A stretch of 61,229 nucleotides of DNA from Gnetum montanum. Taxonomy: Eukaryota > Streptophyta > Gnetopsida > Gnetales > Gnetaceae. The position numbers and the translations under genes were made by a program. The stretch lies in NCBI GenBank assembly GCA_015680685.1, contig MNCI01025357.1:370660-431888 (forward strand), given 5' to 3'. The notes beneath the pieces are model-generated. The model did not search any database. It was given only the letters and a program-made list of their open reading frames with translations, and was not told the DNA's origin. Of this stretch, positions 36,811 through 47,270 are shown in pieces (positions within the stretch are counted from its first letter, which is position 1; each line of letters begins with the position of its first letter).

Positions 36811-37060
36811 CTCGGAGTCTACGCTGGGATTGATAGCTCACGCTAAGGATTGAAACTCTGTATGCCTACGGTCGGCGTCTACGCTAAGGTTTGATAGTCA
36901 GCGTCTATGCTGGGGTTTAAGTTTGGCGTCTACACTGGGGTTTGGGTTTTACACTTACGCTAGGTTCTATATTTTACGCTTACGCTCGCTCAGTCGCTTA
37001 CGCTATAAAGCAATGTAACAAATGAAATGCCCCCCCCCCTTTTTATAGCGCTCCGTTGAC
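36811..37060 (-). promoter_or_regulatory. Promoter and 5' leader of the antisense gene
   Basis: Minus sense: a bZIP-type GACGTCA (plus 37055-37061 region), GCGCTATAAAAAG (TATA, plus 37040-37047) and a G-run of about ten, then about 200 bp of leader rich in CGTAGAC, AGCGTAAG and CAGCGTAG motifs before the ATG at 36810. TATA spacing fits a start near 37010. This indicates a promoter of its own, independent of the LTR. Confidence 0.6.
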
Positions 37061-37199
37061 GTCGTCGCCGCCACTTACGCCGTCGTTGCTCCCTTTTTTC
37101 CATTTTGTGCCTTTTTGCTTATTCTTCGCTAAAATTTGCCTAGGAAAAATAACAAAAAAATGTAAAAAATAGAAATTACTACATCCTGGTTCCCCATGG

Positions 37200-37400
37200 A
37201 CCCCATTCTGGATGTTTACGTCAAACACTCCAGCGTAAACTGCCACATGTCACCCAGTAAGGCATTAAACTGCCACTTATCGCCCGGTAAGGCGTTAAAC
37301 TGCCGCCTACGGCCCTGTATGGCGTTAAACTGCCATGCGTCCCGATGTGAAGATAATCCACCATGCACGTACACATCATTTAAAATGACCAAAGGAACAT
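37200..37400. repeat. Short repeats GGCGTTAAACTGCC
   Basis: 37225-37345 has four imperfect units containing GTTAAACTGCC about 30 bp apart. It lies between the antisense promoter and pol. The unit resembles the arrays at 31830-32080 and 40735-41060. Confidence 0.65.
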
Positions 37401-37437
37401 AGAAAGTTACCCATTAGCTCATTCTGCCCTCTATTTA

Positions 37438-38370
37438 TTGGCAGGAGCAAGCCCGATGAATCGCCAACGCTTAACTGAACCATTAATTATCAATGGACCA
37501 TATGGCAAAATTACAAGGGACATCAACGCGAGCCTCATCCACCTAAGTTCATCAACGGAAGACGCAGTCATCACCTCAACACAGCAAATAATAGACGACT
37601 ACAAAAGCATGACAAAATCCCTCGACATAGAAGCCGAAAACATCACTGAAGACCCATTGATCGAAACCCCCATTACCATGCCTGATGGGGAAACCAGAAT
37701 ACTAAAGTTAAGCACATTATTAAAACTGCAATTAGCCATAGACATTGAGAACGTGCTTAGGGAAAACATGAAATCATTCGCTTGGTCCTACATAGACATG
37801 CCCGGACTAGATCCCCGAATTGTCCAACACAATATTATCCTTGACCCAAAGTTGAGATCGGTAAAACAAAAAGCACGAAAGATTAAACCCGAGGTGGCAT
37901 TAGCAGTTCGCAATGAGATCACCAAGCTTTATCAAGCTGGCTTCATTCGAGCCGTTGATTACGCCGAGTGGGTGTCTAACATGGTCATTGTTNNNNNNNN
38001 NNNNNNNNNGGGAACCTTTTGTTACACAATGATGCCCTTTGGTCTCAAGAACGCTGGGGCCACGTATCAAAGAGCGATGACATTTATCTTTAGCGATTAC
38101 ATATTACACTCACTCAACGACTACATGGATGACATTGTGGTTAAGTCAAAAATAGAGGAACAACATGTACGAGATCTCGACTTAGTATTAAAACGTTGTT
38201 TGAAGTATGAATTGAGACTCAATCCAAAAAAATGTGTCTTCGGCATCAAGACGGGCAAAATGCTTGGATTTATAGCCTCAGAAGTAGGGATACAAGTAGN
38301 TAAGCAGGGATACGAGTAGACCCCGATAAAGTTAAGGCCATAACAANTTTATCAGGCGCTTCATAGAAAA
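37438..38370 (+). pseudogene. Reverse transcriptase of element IV, damaged by gaps
   Basis: The frame opens right after TTGGCAG (a possible splice acceptor, cut after 37444); the first ATG is at 37456. RT features: HNIILDPKLRSVKQKARK, AGFIRAVDYAEWVSNMVIV, then 17 N's (37993-38009) that replace the VDFR region, then MMPFGLKNAGATYQRAM, YMDDIVVKSK (active site) and LNPKKCVFGIKTGKMLGF. After an n at 38300 the bases GGGATAC(A/G)AGTAG repeat, and at the n of 38347 about 70 bp expected in RT are missing. These look like assembly errors rather than biology. Confidence 0.8.
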
Positions 38371-38950
38371 ATTGACAGACAAACTAAAACCTATGAACCA
38401 CTTGTTACGCAAAAACATCCATTTTGAATGGACTCCGCAGTGCCAACAAGCATTCGATGACATTAAAACGGCACTTGCGCGGTTACCCACGGTTTATCCA
38501 CCTCAAAACGATAAACCATTTTACATCTACCTCGCTACTTCAGATTCGTCAATCGTGTCTATGCTTTGCCAGAAACACGATGACAGAATCGAGGTCCCTG
38601 TATATTACTTAAGCCATGCATTAGTCACTCACGAGAAAAAGTATAATGACGTGGAGAGGTTTTGTTTAGCTTTGGTCTTCTCTTAGAGAAAATGGCGACA
38701 TTACCTCTTCTGCAACCAAGTTAACATAATTTGCAAGCATAACGTGCTAAGGGCCATAACAGGAAACATTTACGAAACAAGTCGGATAGCCCGTTGGAAA
38801 GCCATAATAGCTGAGTTTGACCTGCGCTATGTAGCACAATCATTAGTCAAGGGTCAAGCTATAGCAAATCAAATGACCACATCACCCACACACAATCAAG
38901 TGATAATAGAGCCAGAATTCCTGGATGAGGATATAAGCGCAATAGACATA
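38371..38950 (+). pseudogene. Gypsy RNase H of element IV
   Basis: This frame continues unbroken in phase to 40700. RT thumb and RNase H: LRKNIHFEWTPQCQQAFDDI, then a changed PFYIYLATSDSSIVSML, VYYLSHALVTHEKKYNDVERFCLAL, a TAG at 38684-38686, KWRHYLFC and ARWKAIIAEFDLRYV. The first catalytic Asp region reads YLATSDSS. One stop interrupts it. Confidence 0.75.
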
Positions 38951-39335
38951 GTACCTAATGACTACGATGCCATCCTAAACTTTGATGAAGCATCCACCTC
39001 TCGAGGAGGAAGTGCAGCCACTATCATTACTTACCCCTCCGGGGAGATCCGATCCTTTGCTTACCGTTTCAATTTTCATTGTACCAACAACATAGCGGAG
39101 TATGAAGGTCTCCTTAGAGGTCTGGCAGCAGCACTGGCTTCAGACATCACACGGCTAGTAGTCAGGGGAGACTCACAACTAGTCGTAAACCAAATCACAA
39201 ATGTTTATACATGTAAAGCCCAACATTTGCAATCGTACTGCGACTTGGAAAAACACCTAATGAAGCGATTCGAAAACATCGATGTACAGCACGTTTCTAG
39301 AAATGATAACACCATCACAGATGCATTAGCCACAT
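38951..39335 (+). pseudogene. Archaeal-type RNase H of element IV (usual position)
   Basis: A second RNase H after the gypsy RNase H: AILNFDEASTSRGGSAAT (first Asp), NNIAEYEGLLRGLAAAL (Glu), LVVRGDSQLVVNQITN (Asp) and HVSRNDNTITDALATLA (last Asp). All acids are kept. This is the normal Tat-lineage order and serves as the contrast to element II, where the same domain sits before RT. Confidence 0.8.
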
Positions 39336-39479
39336 TAGCATTAAACATATCATCGGACATGTTTCATCCATTACCGAGCTCTATGACCAGTTGTGCCGAA
39401 CCAATAACCAATGCTCTTGACACATTACCGATTGCATCTGTTAGTACAATACACGCGGTAGAATGGTACGATGACATAA

Positions 39480-40705
39480 AAGAATACCTTCTACGAGACG
39501 AAACACCATGACATCTAACAAATGCACAGAAAGACGCAGTGCAGAAACGTTCTAAACAGTATACCCTAGTAGGGGACACACTGTGTCATCGATCCTATGA
39601 AGGCATATTGCTAACATGCGTCAATAGTATCGATGTCCAAACCATTGTCGAACAAGTACACAACAGACTATGCGGAGGACACATAGTGCCAAAAGCCATG
39701 GCAACGAAAATAAGATGCTTAGGCTATTATTGGCCACACATGGAAGACAACTGTCTCTCCAAAGTCACAACATGTAGTACTTGTCAAAAACATAGCAATC
39801 TGATACATGTCCCACCAAATGAGTTGCATACAGCGCAAATCACATGGCCCTTTCAAAAGTGGGGGTTGGACCTCATTGGCCAGATAACCCCCTCATCTTT
39901 TGCAGGCCATAGTTTCATTATAACTGCAACAGAATACTTCACAAAGTGGGTAGAAGCTGCTCCCCATCGAAAAACTACATCCAAACATGTATGCAATTTC
40001 ATTCTCAAAAACATTGTAACCCGCTTTGGCGTTCCCATGATAATCATCACTGATAACGGGCCACAATTTAGCAGTGCCAAGACCAAAACCTTTTGTGAAA
40101 GTCTAGGGATCAAACACTCATTTTCATTCCCTTACTATCCTCAAGGCAATGGGCAAGCAAAGGCGACGAACAAAATGATTATTACGATACTCAAAAAGAT
40201 GCTCATCCAAAGCAAGCGAAGATGGCACGAACAATTGGTGTATGCATTGTGGGCATACCGTACTACACATCGAACTTCAATAGGTAAGATGCCATACAGT
40301 CTTGTTTACGGTTCAGAAGCTATTTTACCTTTGGAATTACAGGTACCATCTTTAAGGATAACACTTTCCGGACTCCTCGGTGATGGGCAAAATAATGATC
40401 TACGCACCATTGACCTCGACTCGGTGGAGGAAGAATGCGTGCACGCCCTCGATCAGATCAAATGGTATCAAAAACAACAACGGCAACGACATCAACATGA
40501 CATCAACAAGTGCCCTATCAAAGAGGGTGACCTTATGCTTAAAGCTGTTCGAGAACACCTGGACAAATTCTCAGCCAACTAGGAAGGGCCTTACTTGATC
40601 ACTAAAGAATTTGACAATGGAGCATTCAAGCAAGCTAATATGGAAGGAAAGGAATTTGCCAATCCAACTAATCACTTGTTCCTGAAACTGTTCTACGTGT
40701 GAGTA
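39480..40705 (+). pseudogene. Integrase of element IV, catalytic Glu lost
   Basis: Zinc region: HNRLCGGHIVPKAMATKI ... CSTCQKH. Core: WGLDLIGQI (Asp) and ITDNGPQFSS (Asp). The Glu position reads GNGQAKATNK, so Glu to Lys by G-to-A. Two stops: TGA after RDETP at 39509-39511, and TAG at 40580-40582 where Trp is expected (AN*EGPYLI). The C-terminal part continues to about 40705 (TNHLFLKLFYV). The aligned frame is otherwise full length, so this copy is old but little rearranged. Confidence 0.85.
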
Positions 40706-42126
40706 CAAGCTCAGGTACGTGCGAGTCCTGGGATCACGACTATAAACTGATACCATAGAATAGTCTTGGATTATGACTTAAAACCAATACCATAGCTCGT
40801 CCTCGCATCATGATGATAAACTGATACCACATAGTGTCTGCAATGACAATAAACTAGCACCATATGGCATGACAAGTAAACTACCACAGTCACATTCGCC
40901 AGAGTCTGCTAAGACTATAAACTGGTTTGCCTCTTCATAATCCGCTAAGACTAGAAACTGGCAACATAACATCTGCCACGACGCTAAACAGGCAATGTCC
41001 AATGGGTTATGACATAAAACTAACCCATGATAGTCCACTAAGACTATAAACTGGCCAGTTCAGCTCCAGTTCCACAACTTGCGGCCACATTCAGTTATCA
41101 GAATCACTGCACTCGCCTGCCATCAGCCAATCTCACCAACATTGCTGCCATTAATATACAGTGCTTGAAATCACCTCCGATGTCTTTGTCCCACCTGTAA
41201 CTGTGTAATACTAAGCTCGCTTATTCACTCATGGTTTTCTTGTTTTCTTGGAGTTATGTTTGCAGGATGACACCCAGAGGTTGTCGCACAAGAATGCATT
41301 TCGTCACAAGCAGTAAGATGGGATACTATTCACAACACACCGGGCAAGACTAAATCAAAACCATTTGTTAGTACACCCCCATCTCCCGATACATTCTCTA
41401 TCCATTCACCGACGCACCCTGCTCAGTCACACCTTTGATACACCCAGTACACCCAAAACTTTAAGCATGTTGTCGCACACTGTAACACCTTGAGGTAGTC
41501 GTGACACATGACATAGCGCTTGCACATGAGTACAAAAGCAATGCAAAGTTTTCTTTCCAAAAAAAAACGAGACCCTTGGCACTTCCCATATAAGCCCCAG
41601 GCGGGAAGGCAGTTGTATTGAAACTAAGTACTCATGTCCGAAACAGTTAAGAAGCATCCAATTGCATGGCTTTCGCTCTTCGCCAACAAATTCCCTCCTA
41701 AAAATTAAACAAGGGCCCTGTTCCTCCAAAGAATGTAACACATTCTCCCCGTGGCTTTGGTTTTGACAATAAGTTCTCTTGGACCCTACCCAAAAGTCTT
41801 GTTCTGCCAAAGAACGCACATCTCGTGTCTGGATTTCAAGTCTACTAAAATAATGGCTATTAACAAGGATCAGCATGACACACGCACTAGAGCATCCTCC
41901 TTTACCAAGCACAATTTCTAGGGCAGTCACCAGTCCTCACAATCTCCATTTTCCCTACCAGCTGCGAATTTCACTTTCCCAATCCCATGTACTACTGAAC
42001 ACAGTGCGATGACGTCTAGTTAAGTGGCAATGGACAAAGTCTCTATCAGGTTGCTTATGGTGTTTTGCACTTCTTTTTCAACGCTTCTCGGGTCGATTCC
42101 TCCAAGCGTCAACAAAGAGGGGCCAA
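40706..42126. other. 3' spacer of element IV with a repeat array, ending in the PPT
   Basis: 40735-41060 carries imperfect repeats of GACTATAAACTGG with short spacers. The rest to 42110 shows no supportable frame. The PPT AAAGAGGGGCCAA (42114-42126) directly precedes the 3' LTR. Confidence 0.7.
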
Positions 42127-43301
42127 TGAAACACCATAAAATTTCGAGCTTGGTACTTGTCCAACAAGAAGCAGGTCACCAAGGCCCATAGGTGACCACA
42201 GTGCTATTTGGTATCAAACATGGCACTTCAGAGATCAGAGGCTTAATTTTTTCTAAGCAGGCAGTTCCAGTGTATACGCCCAAGTGCACATTCCCAGCGT
42301 ATATGCTAAAATTCTCAGCGTATACGCCTAGCTTGTATGCCCAAGTTCCAGCGTATACACCCAGCGTATACGTCCAGCGTACCTGCCCAGCGTACACGCC
42401 TCACATGTACACTCAGCGAGTACAACAGATGCATACGTCCAGCATGAAATCTCCAAAGACAGCATGATAACAGCGCTGAAGAGCAAGGATTGAAGCAAGT
42501 CGGTAACCACCAGCGTACATGACCAGTGTATACACCCAGCGTCCACTGCATCTCCACCCAAGTTTGCACACCTCCAGGTACATCCAGCGTATACGCCAGC
42601 CTGTTACAGCGTATACGCCCAACAGATGTAATATATTGTATATTTGTAAATTTTGTGCACCCGGTCAACGTGCCACGTGTCTCCTAACTCGAGTCTAGCG
42701 TAACAACCGGTATAAAAGCCCCAACTTTCCATTTGATCCGGGTCGGCTGGCAAAAATCCAAAATCATACCAAAGAGCAATTATGCTAAGAACCAGAGCAC
42801 AAAAACCTCTTACGCTGGACAACCCTGTACGTTGAGCACAAAATCTCTACGCTACGCTTACAGCGTGTTCCAGTCGCCTTCATCCTTGCATCCACCAGGG
42901 CTTTCGTCCGCCTTGTGTTCCACTCACAACTGTGTTTGACCAGTGCATTGTACTTTCATTCTGTAATGCCATTGTTACATTTTCTTCCCATAATCGTTCA
43001 TAGTTTGCATTAATTCGTATACATACTCTGTTTACGTCTGTTTACGTTTACGCTCAGTTTGCATCGTTTACATGGTTTACGCTCTGTTTACGCCCATTAC
43101 ACTGTTTACGTATAACCCAGCGTATAGCACTTGTACGTTCGGGGAAATCCTTGTCTGATCCGCATGCTGACCACCCAAGGTACTCTGCCTTCATGTATTC
43201 CAGCTTGCCCTCAGGTGAAGGCAGGGTCTTCTGTGCTCGCCCTGCGATTCCCACGGTCTCTGTTTCCTTCTAGCCAGAGACCGACAATTTCAGGCGGTAC
43301 A
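42127..43301 (+). repeat. 3' LTR of element IV
   Basis: 1,175 bp, collinear with 25942-27094. The palindrome cluster is at about 42260-42620 and TATA at 42711-42717. It ends GGTACA and is followed by the TSD CCACC. Confidence 0.9.
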
Positions 43302-43306
43302 CCACC

Positions 43307-43620
43307 CAAACACAAATTTGAAAATGGGACTAAGAAACGAGGGTTTTTTTGAAAAAAGGAGATTAAAAAAAATGGGTGATCAGACCCGAAAGTTATCAAT
43401 AAACTAACTTTTGAGAACAAGAAACAAAGGTCTCAAAAATTCTTTAAAAAGGTGTTTCAAGACAATGGCTAAGAATAGAAATTTTAAATAAAACAAGTTT
43501 AAAATAAGCAAAATGAAATTTTTGGAAAACAGAATAGGGACTGGAAAAGGACAGAAAATAAATATTTCAGAAAATGGGATAATAAAGGTTGGAGAAATGA
43601 CCCTCCTAGCACCAAAAAGG
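43307..43620 (-). other. 5' internal remnant of element II with PBS
   Basis: The continuation of element II beyond the element IV insertion. The PBS-like TGGTGCTAGGAGGG (minus) is at plus 43601-43614, directly by the 5' LTR. The sequence matches the PBS side of element III (about 12545-12704). Confidence 0.75.
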
Positions 43621-45053
43621 TGTTTATGCATAAAATTTAGATACACCAACACTAAGAAAGAAAACTCATTTTAGGAGACTATTACTTAGGGTGCCTCCCG
43701 TATGGGTACAGAAACCCTAGAAGAGTCTCAACTAGAGAGGGCTATGTGGCCTTTTGAAAATAATAAATCAAACTAGAAAATCAGGAAATTTTAAAAAATA
43801 TATATTTTTTATTGAAATTCAAGAATACAAAAAGTAACTAAAATAAATAAATTTTCCTTGGTGTCGCTAATGCTGCTAGTCTATCGCTGCAAATGGTGTC
43901 CATTGCCAAGCAAGAAGACTGCAAACATCGCTTGAAGAGGACAGAGAAGAAGAGAGACTACTGCAAGGAGGTGCTACCTCTTTGGCATTACACTATGAAT
44001 ACCCATGATTACTTCTAGTTTTGTCATATTACTTGGGTTTTTTTTGTTTATTTATATTATAATATTGGATGCATGCAACACCTGAAATACTAGTTTAGAG
44101 CTCCAACCAAGAAATTACATGTAATCAAACTATTATCGAATATAAATGTTAGAGTGAGTACGCAATGTTTTACAACTAAATGTATTTCAAGCCAATGAAA
44201 CATATTAGTTTCTTCATTTTAAAAAAATGAATTTCCATTTTAGTTCTTCATCTTATTCAGGAATCAAATTTGTGAAAAGAATTCTAGGTATGTTTCACCT
44301 GTCCACTACATCTCCATGATAATTTAGATAAAATTCGAATAAGTGACTTCATAAATCTGTACAGTTATAATTATTAACAATTTATGTAAAAGCATAAACC
44401 AATACGTAGCTTTTATGAGCTTTATCACTAGATCATTCAAAAAAATCTATTCAACCATTCACAAAATGAGCTGACATGTCCAGCTTGTCCTAAAAGGCCA
44501 TCTACATAGTAAGGAGGGCACTAAAGTTAAGCTTTAGTTTCTTCATTATTACAAGAAGTTCTTGGTTTTTACAAATTAATCTTTAAAGATACTCTTTCTT
44601 TCAAAATTAGTTCTTAAAAACTTACCATTTTTTATCATTAGCAATAAGTATCTCATTTGTGGCTATCATTAGCTATCTATTATATTTTAGGATGCTTTCA
44701 CAACATTTACAAGGAAAAATCAAAATGAGCTAGTTGAGTATAACCAAGCATGCAATCCACAACGAACTTTACCTGTATTTAAAGACAATGGAAATTGTTC
44801 AAAGGAGCTTTTGGGACTAAATATACGTCTAGGATGATGTCATTGAAATTCATGATTTTCTATTTTATTTTACTTTTACATATGGTTGGGGAGCTTGGTT
44901 GCGTTTATGTTGCTTTTTACATAAAATTAGTATAGAATTAGTTGAATTCCTATGAATTAGATTTGTGTCTGTTGACTATTTCATAACTATAATGGCTTAC
45001 GTGTATGTTGATCATGGCCCCCGTGCTCGACATGGGTAAGGTTGACCTCAATA
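43621..45053 (-). repeat. 5' LTR of element II, with ~770-bp deletion
   Basis: Collinear with 16185-18283 except that, at about 43991, sequence equal to 16540-17311 is missing, including the TATA box at 17117-17123. The LTR end reads CCTCAATA instead of CCTCAACA. This copy would not be expected to promote transcription. Confidence 0.8.
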
Positions 45054-46028
45054 GGTAGTTTCTTGGCTTGCAAGCCAAACTCAACCAGATTTTTCCGACA
45101 ACATAAGCTCTGAGGTTTTTGACTTTCACGAAATCACCAAGAGAGTAACTTCACAATTTGTTAGAATAAAAATGTAGCAGTTGAGGTTTAGGCTATAGTC
45201 ATGTGATAGTTTATGCATTTATTTATAATTGCATGTTTGAATAGCAAATGTTTTTGCGAGATATGATGTTTGAGATTTTCCTTTGGTTAAACTTCTTTCC
45301 TGTATTTTGATGGGATGGGCATTCTATGTTGTTGTAGCAACCAATGTAGATTCTATGATAATCACCTGCCTTAATGATGATGATGTGCAATGTAAACATC
45401 CATCATCCATGTATGTATCCTATGCAAAATGTGATGTACCATATCATTATACCATACTTCTACAACATAAATTTTTAAATAATAGTTAATCTGGTAAGCA
45501 TGTTGGTGTGAGGATGTAAGAAAAGCTAAATAATATTTAATCCAGTAAGCATGTGGATGTAATAAAAGCTAAGGGATCTCAATTAAGTTTAGTGTACGTT
45601 TGTAAAAATGTTTTATTTATGAATAATGAGGTGTTAGCTTCATGGTAAGGGTCTTGGTAAATATTGAGTTATCAATTAACAAATTTGTAAAAGGAATTGT
45701 AGAATTGGTCTAATAGATCCAAGAGGTTTTATTGGATATAAGTAACAATTTCACTTTCATATTATTTTAATAATAGATTTGTGAAAAAATGGTATGCTAC
45801 CAAGTATTGGTAATTAACTTAAGCGAAGATTGCAAAATTTTTTCAAGTAGTTTTAAAGTTGAAAAAATTAGGGAGAGGTTGTTGGAACTAAAACTAGATG
45901 ATTGTATTTACCTTACACCTAATGATAGGTGGCCTAAGTAGTTAGTTCATTACCTTGTTAGACAAGAGGTTACCAATTCAAGTCACACTTAAGGCAATGT
46001 TATATTCCTCTAATTTTTGAGTTTTAAT
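45054..46028. other. Intergenic DNA with SINE-like pieces
   Basis: No gene is seen. 45621-45760 has a head GAGGTGTTAGCTTCATGG like the SINE copies at 59872 and 60021. 45917-46020 has a tRNA-like pair of boxes (TGGCCTAAGTAGTTAG and a later CCAATTCAAGTC). The ORF at 45283-45489 has no recognisable domain. Confidence 0.4.
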
Positions 46029-47203
46029 TGTACCGCCTGAAATCGTCGATCTCCAGCTAGAAGGAAACAGAGACCATGGGAATCGCAGGGCGAGCACAGA
46101 AGACCCTACCTTCACCTGAGGGCAAGCTAGAATGCACGAAGGCAGAGTACCTTGGGTGGTTTGCACACGGATCAGACAAGTATTTCCCTGAACGTACAAG
46201 TGCTATACGCTGGGTTATACGTAAACAGTGTAATGAGCGTAAACAGAGCGTAAACCATGTAAACGATGCAAACTGAGCGTAAATGTAAATAGATGTAAAC
46301 AGAGTACATATACGAATTAATGCAAACTGTGAACGATTATGGGAAGAAAATGTAACAATGGCATTACAGAATGAAAGTACAATGCACTGGTCAAACGCAG
46401 TTGTGAGTGGAACACAAGGCGGATGAAAGCCCCGGTGGATGCAAGGACGATGGCAACTGGAACACGCTATAAGCACAGCGTAGAGACTGTGTGCTCAGTG
46501 TATAGGGTTGTCCAGCGTAAGAGGTTTTTGTGCTCTCGTTCTCAGCGTAATTGCTCTTTGGTATGATTTCAGATTTTTGCCACCCGACCCGGATCAAATG
46601 GAAAGTTGGGGCTTTTATACTGGTTGTTACGCTAGACTCGGGTTAGGAGACACGTGGCACGTTGACCGGGTGCACAAAATTTACAACTATACAATATATT
46701 ACATCTGTTGGGCGTATACGCTGTAACAGGCTAGCGTATACGCTGGATGTGCTGGAGGTATGCGAACTTGGGTGGAGATGCAGTGGACGTTGGGCGTATA
46801 CGCTAGTGGTTGTCGACTTGCTTTAATCCTTGATCTTCAGTGCTATTCTCATGCTATCTTTGGAGATTTCATGCCGGACATATGCATCTGTTGTACCCGC
46901 TGAGTGTACATGTGAGGCGTGTATGCTGGGCAGGTACGCTGGATGTATACGCTTGGCGTATACGCTGGAACTTGGGCATACAAGCTGGGCGTATACGTTG
47001 AGAATTTCAGCGTATACGCTAGGAATGTGCACTTGGGCATATATGCTGGGCGTATACGCTGGAACTTCCTACTTAGAAAAAATTAAGCCTCTGATCTCCG
47101 AAGTTGCCATGTTTGACACCAAATGGCATTGTGGTCGCCTGTGGGCCTCGGGAACCCGCTTCTTGTTGGACAAGTACCAAGCTTGAAATTTTGTGGTGTT
47201 TCA
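46029..47203 (-). mobile_element. Solo LTR of the element IV family
   Basis: A complete 1,175-bp LTR in reverse orientation (plus strand TGTACCGCC ... GTGTTTCA), flanked by TTAAT (46024-46028) and TTAAC (47204-47208), a one-mismatch TSD. No internal sequence is present, so it most likely arose by LTR-LTR recombination. TATA on minus is at 46612-46619. Exact AGCGTATACGCT copies at 46733-46744 and 47009-47020. Confidence 0.9.
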
Positions 47204-47270
47204 TTAACAACCACCACCACCACCCACATCTTAACCTAGAAAACCTAGGTCACAAGTTTGACTCTAGTGG

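Larger units (their letters stand above)
25942..43301 (+). mobile_element. Element IV: 17.4-kb Tat-like retrotransposon with antisense gene
   Basis: LTRs 25942-27094 and 42127-43301 (TGAAACACC ... GGTACA) are flanked by identical TSDs CCACC (25937-25941 and 43302-43306), inside the internal region of element II. Order: LTR, PBS, gag-pro (27626-31810), a 5.6-kb block carrying a spliced gene on the minus strand, pol (37438-40700: RT, gypsy RNase H, archaeal-type RNase H, INT), repeat-rich 3' spacer, PPT, LTR. Two RNases H and extra antisense ORFs fit the Tat lineage. A minus-strand solo LTR of the same family lies at 46029-47203. Confidence 0.9.
16185..45053 (-). mobile_element. Element II: Tat-like Ty3/gypsy element, interrupted by element IV
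   Basis: The minus-strand element has its 3' LTR at 16185-18283 and its 5' LTR at 43621-45053, flanked by near-identical TSDs TGTAG (16180-16184) and GGTAG (45054-45058). The internal region is 18284-25941 plus 43307-43620, split by the CCACC-flanked element IV. Without that insert it is about 11.5 kb. Protein order in minus sense is gag, PR, archaeal-type RNase H, RT, gypsy RNase H, INT. Second RNases H are typical of the Tat lineage, but the position before RT is unusual. The element has many stops and altered integrase residues and is certainly inactive. Confidence 0.85.
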
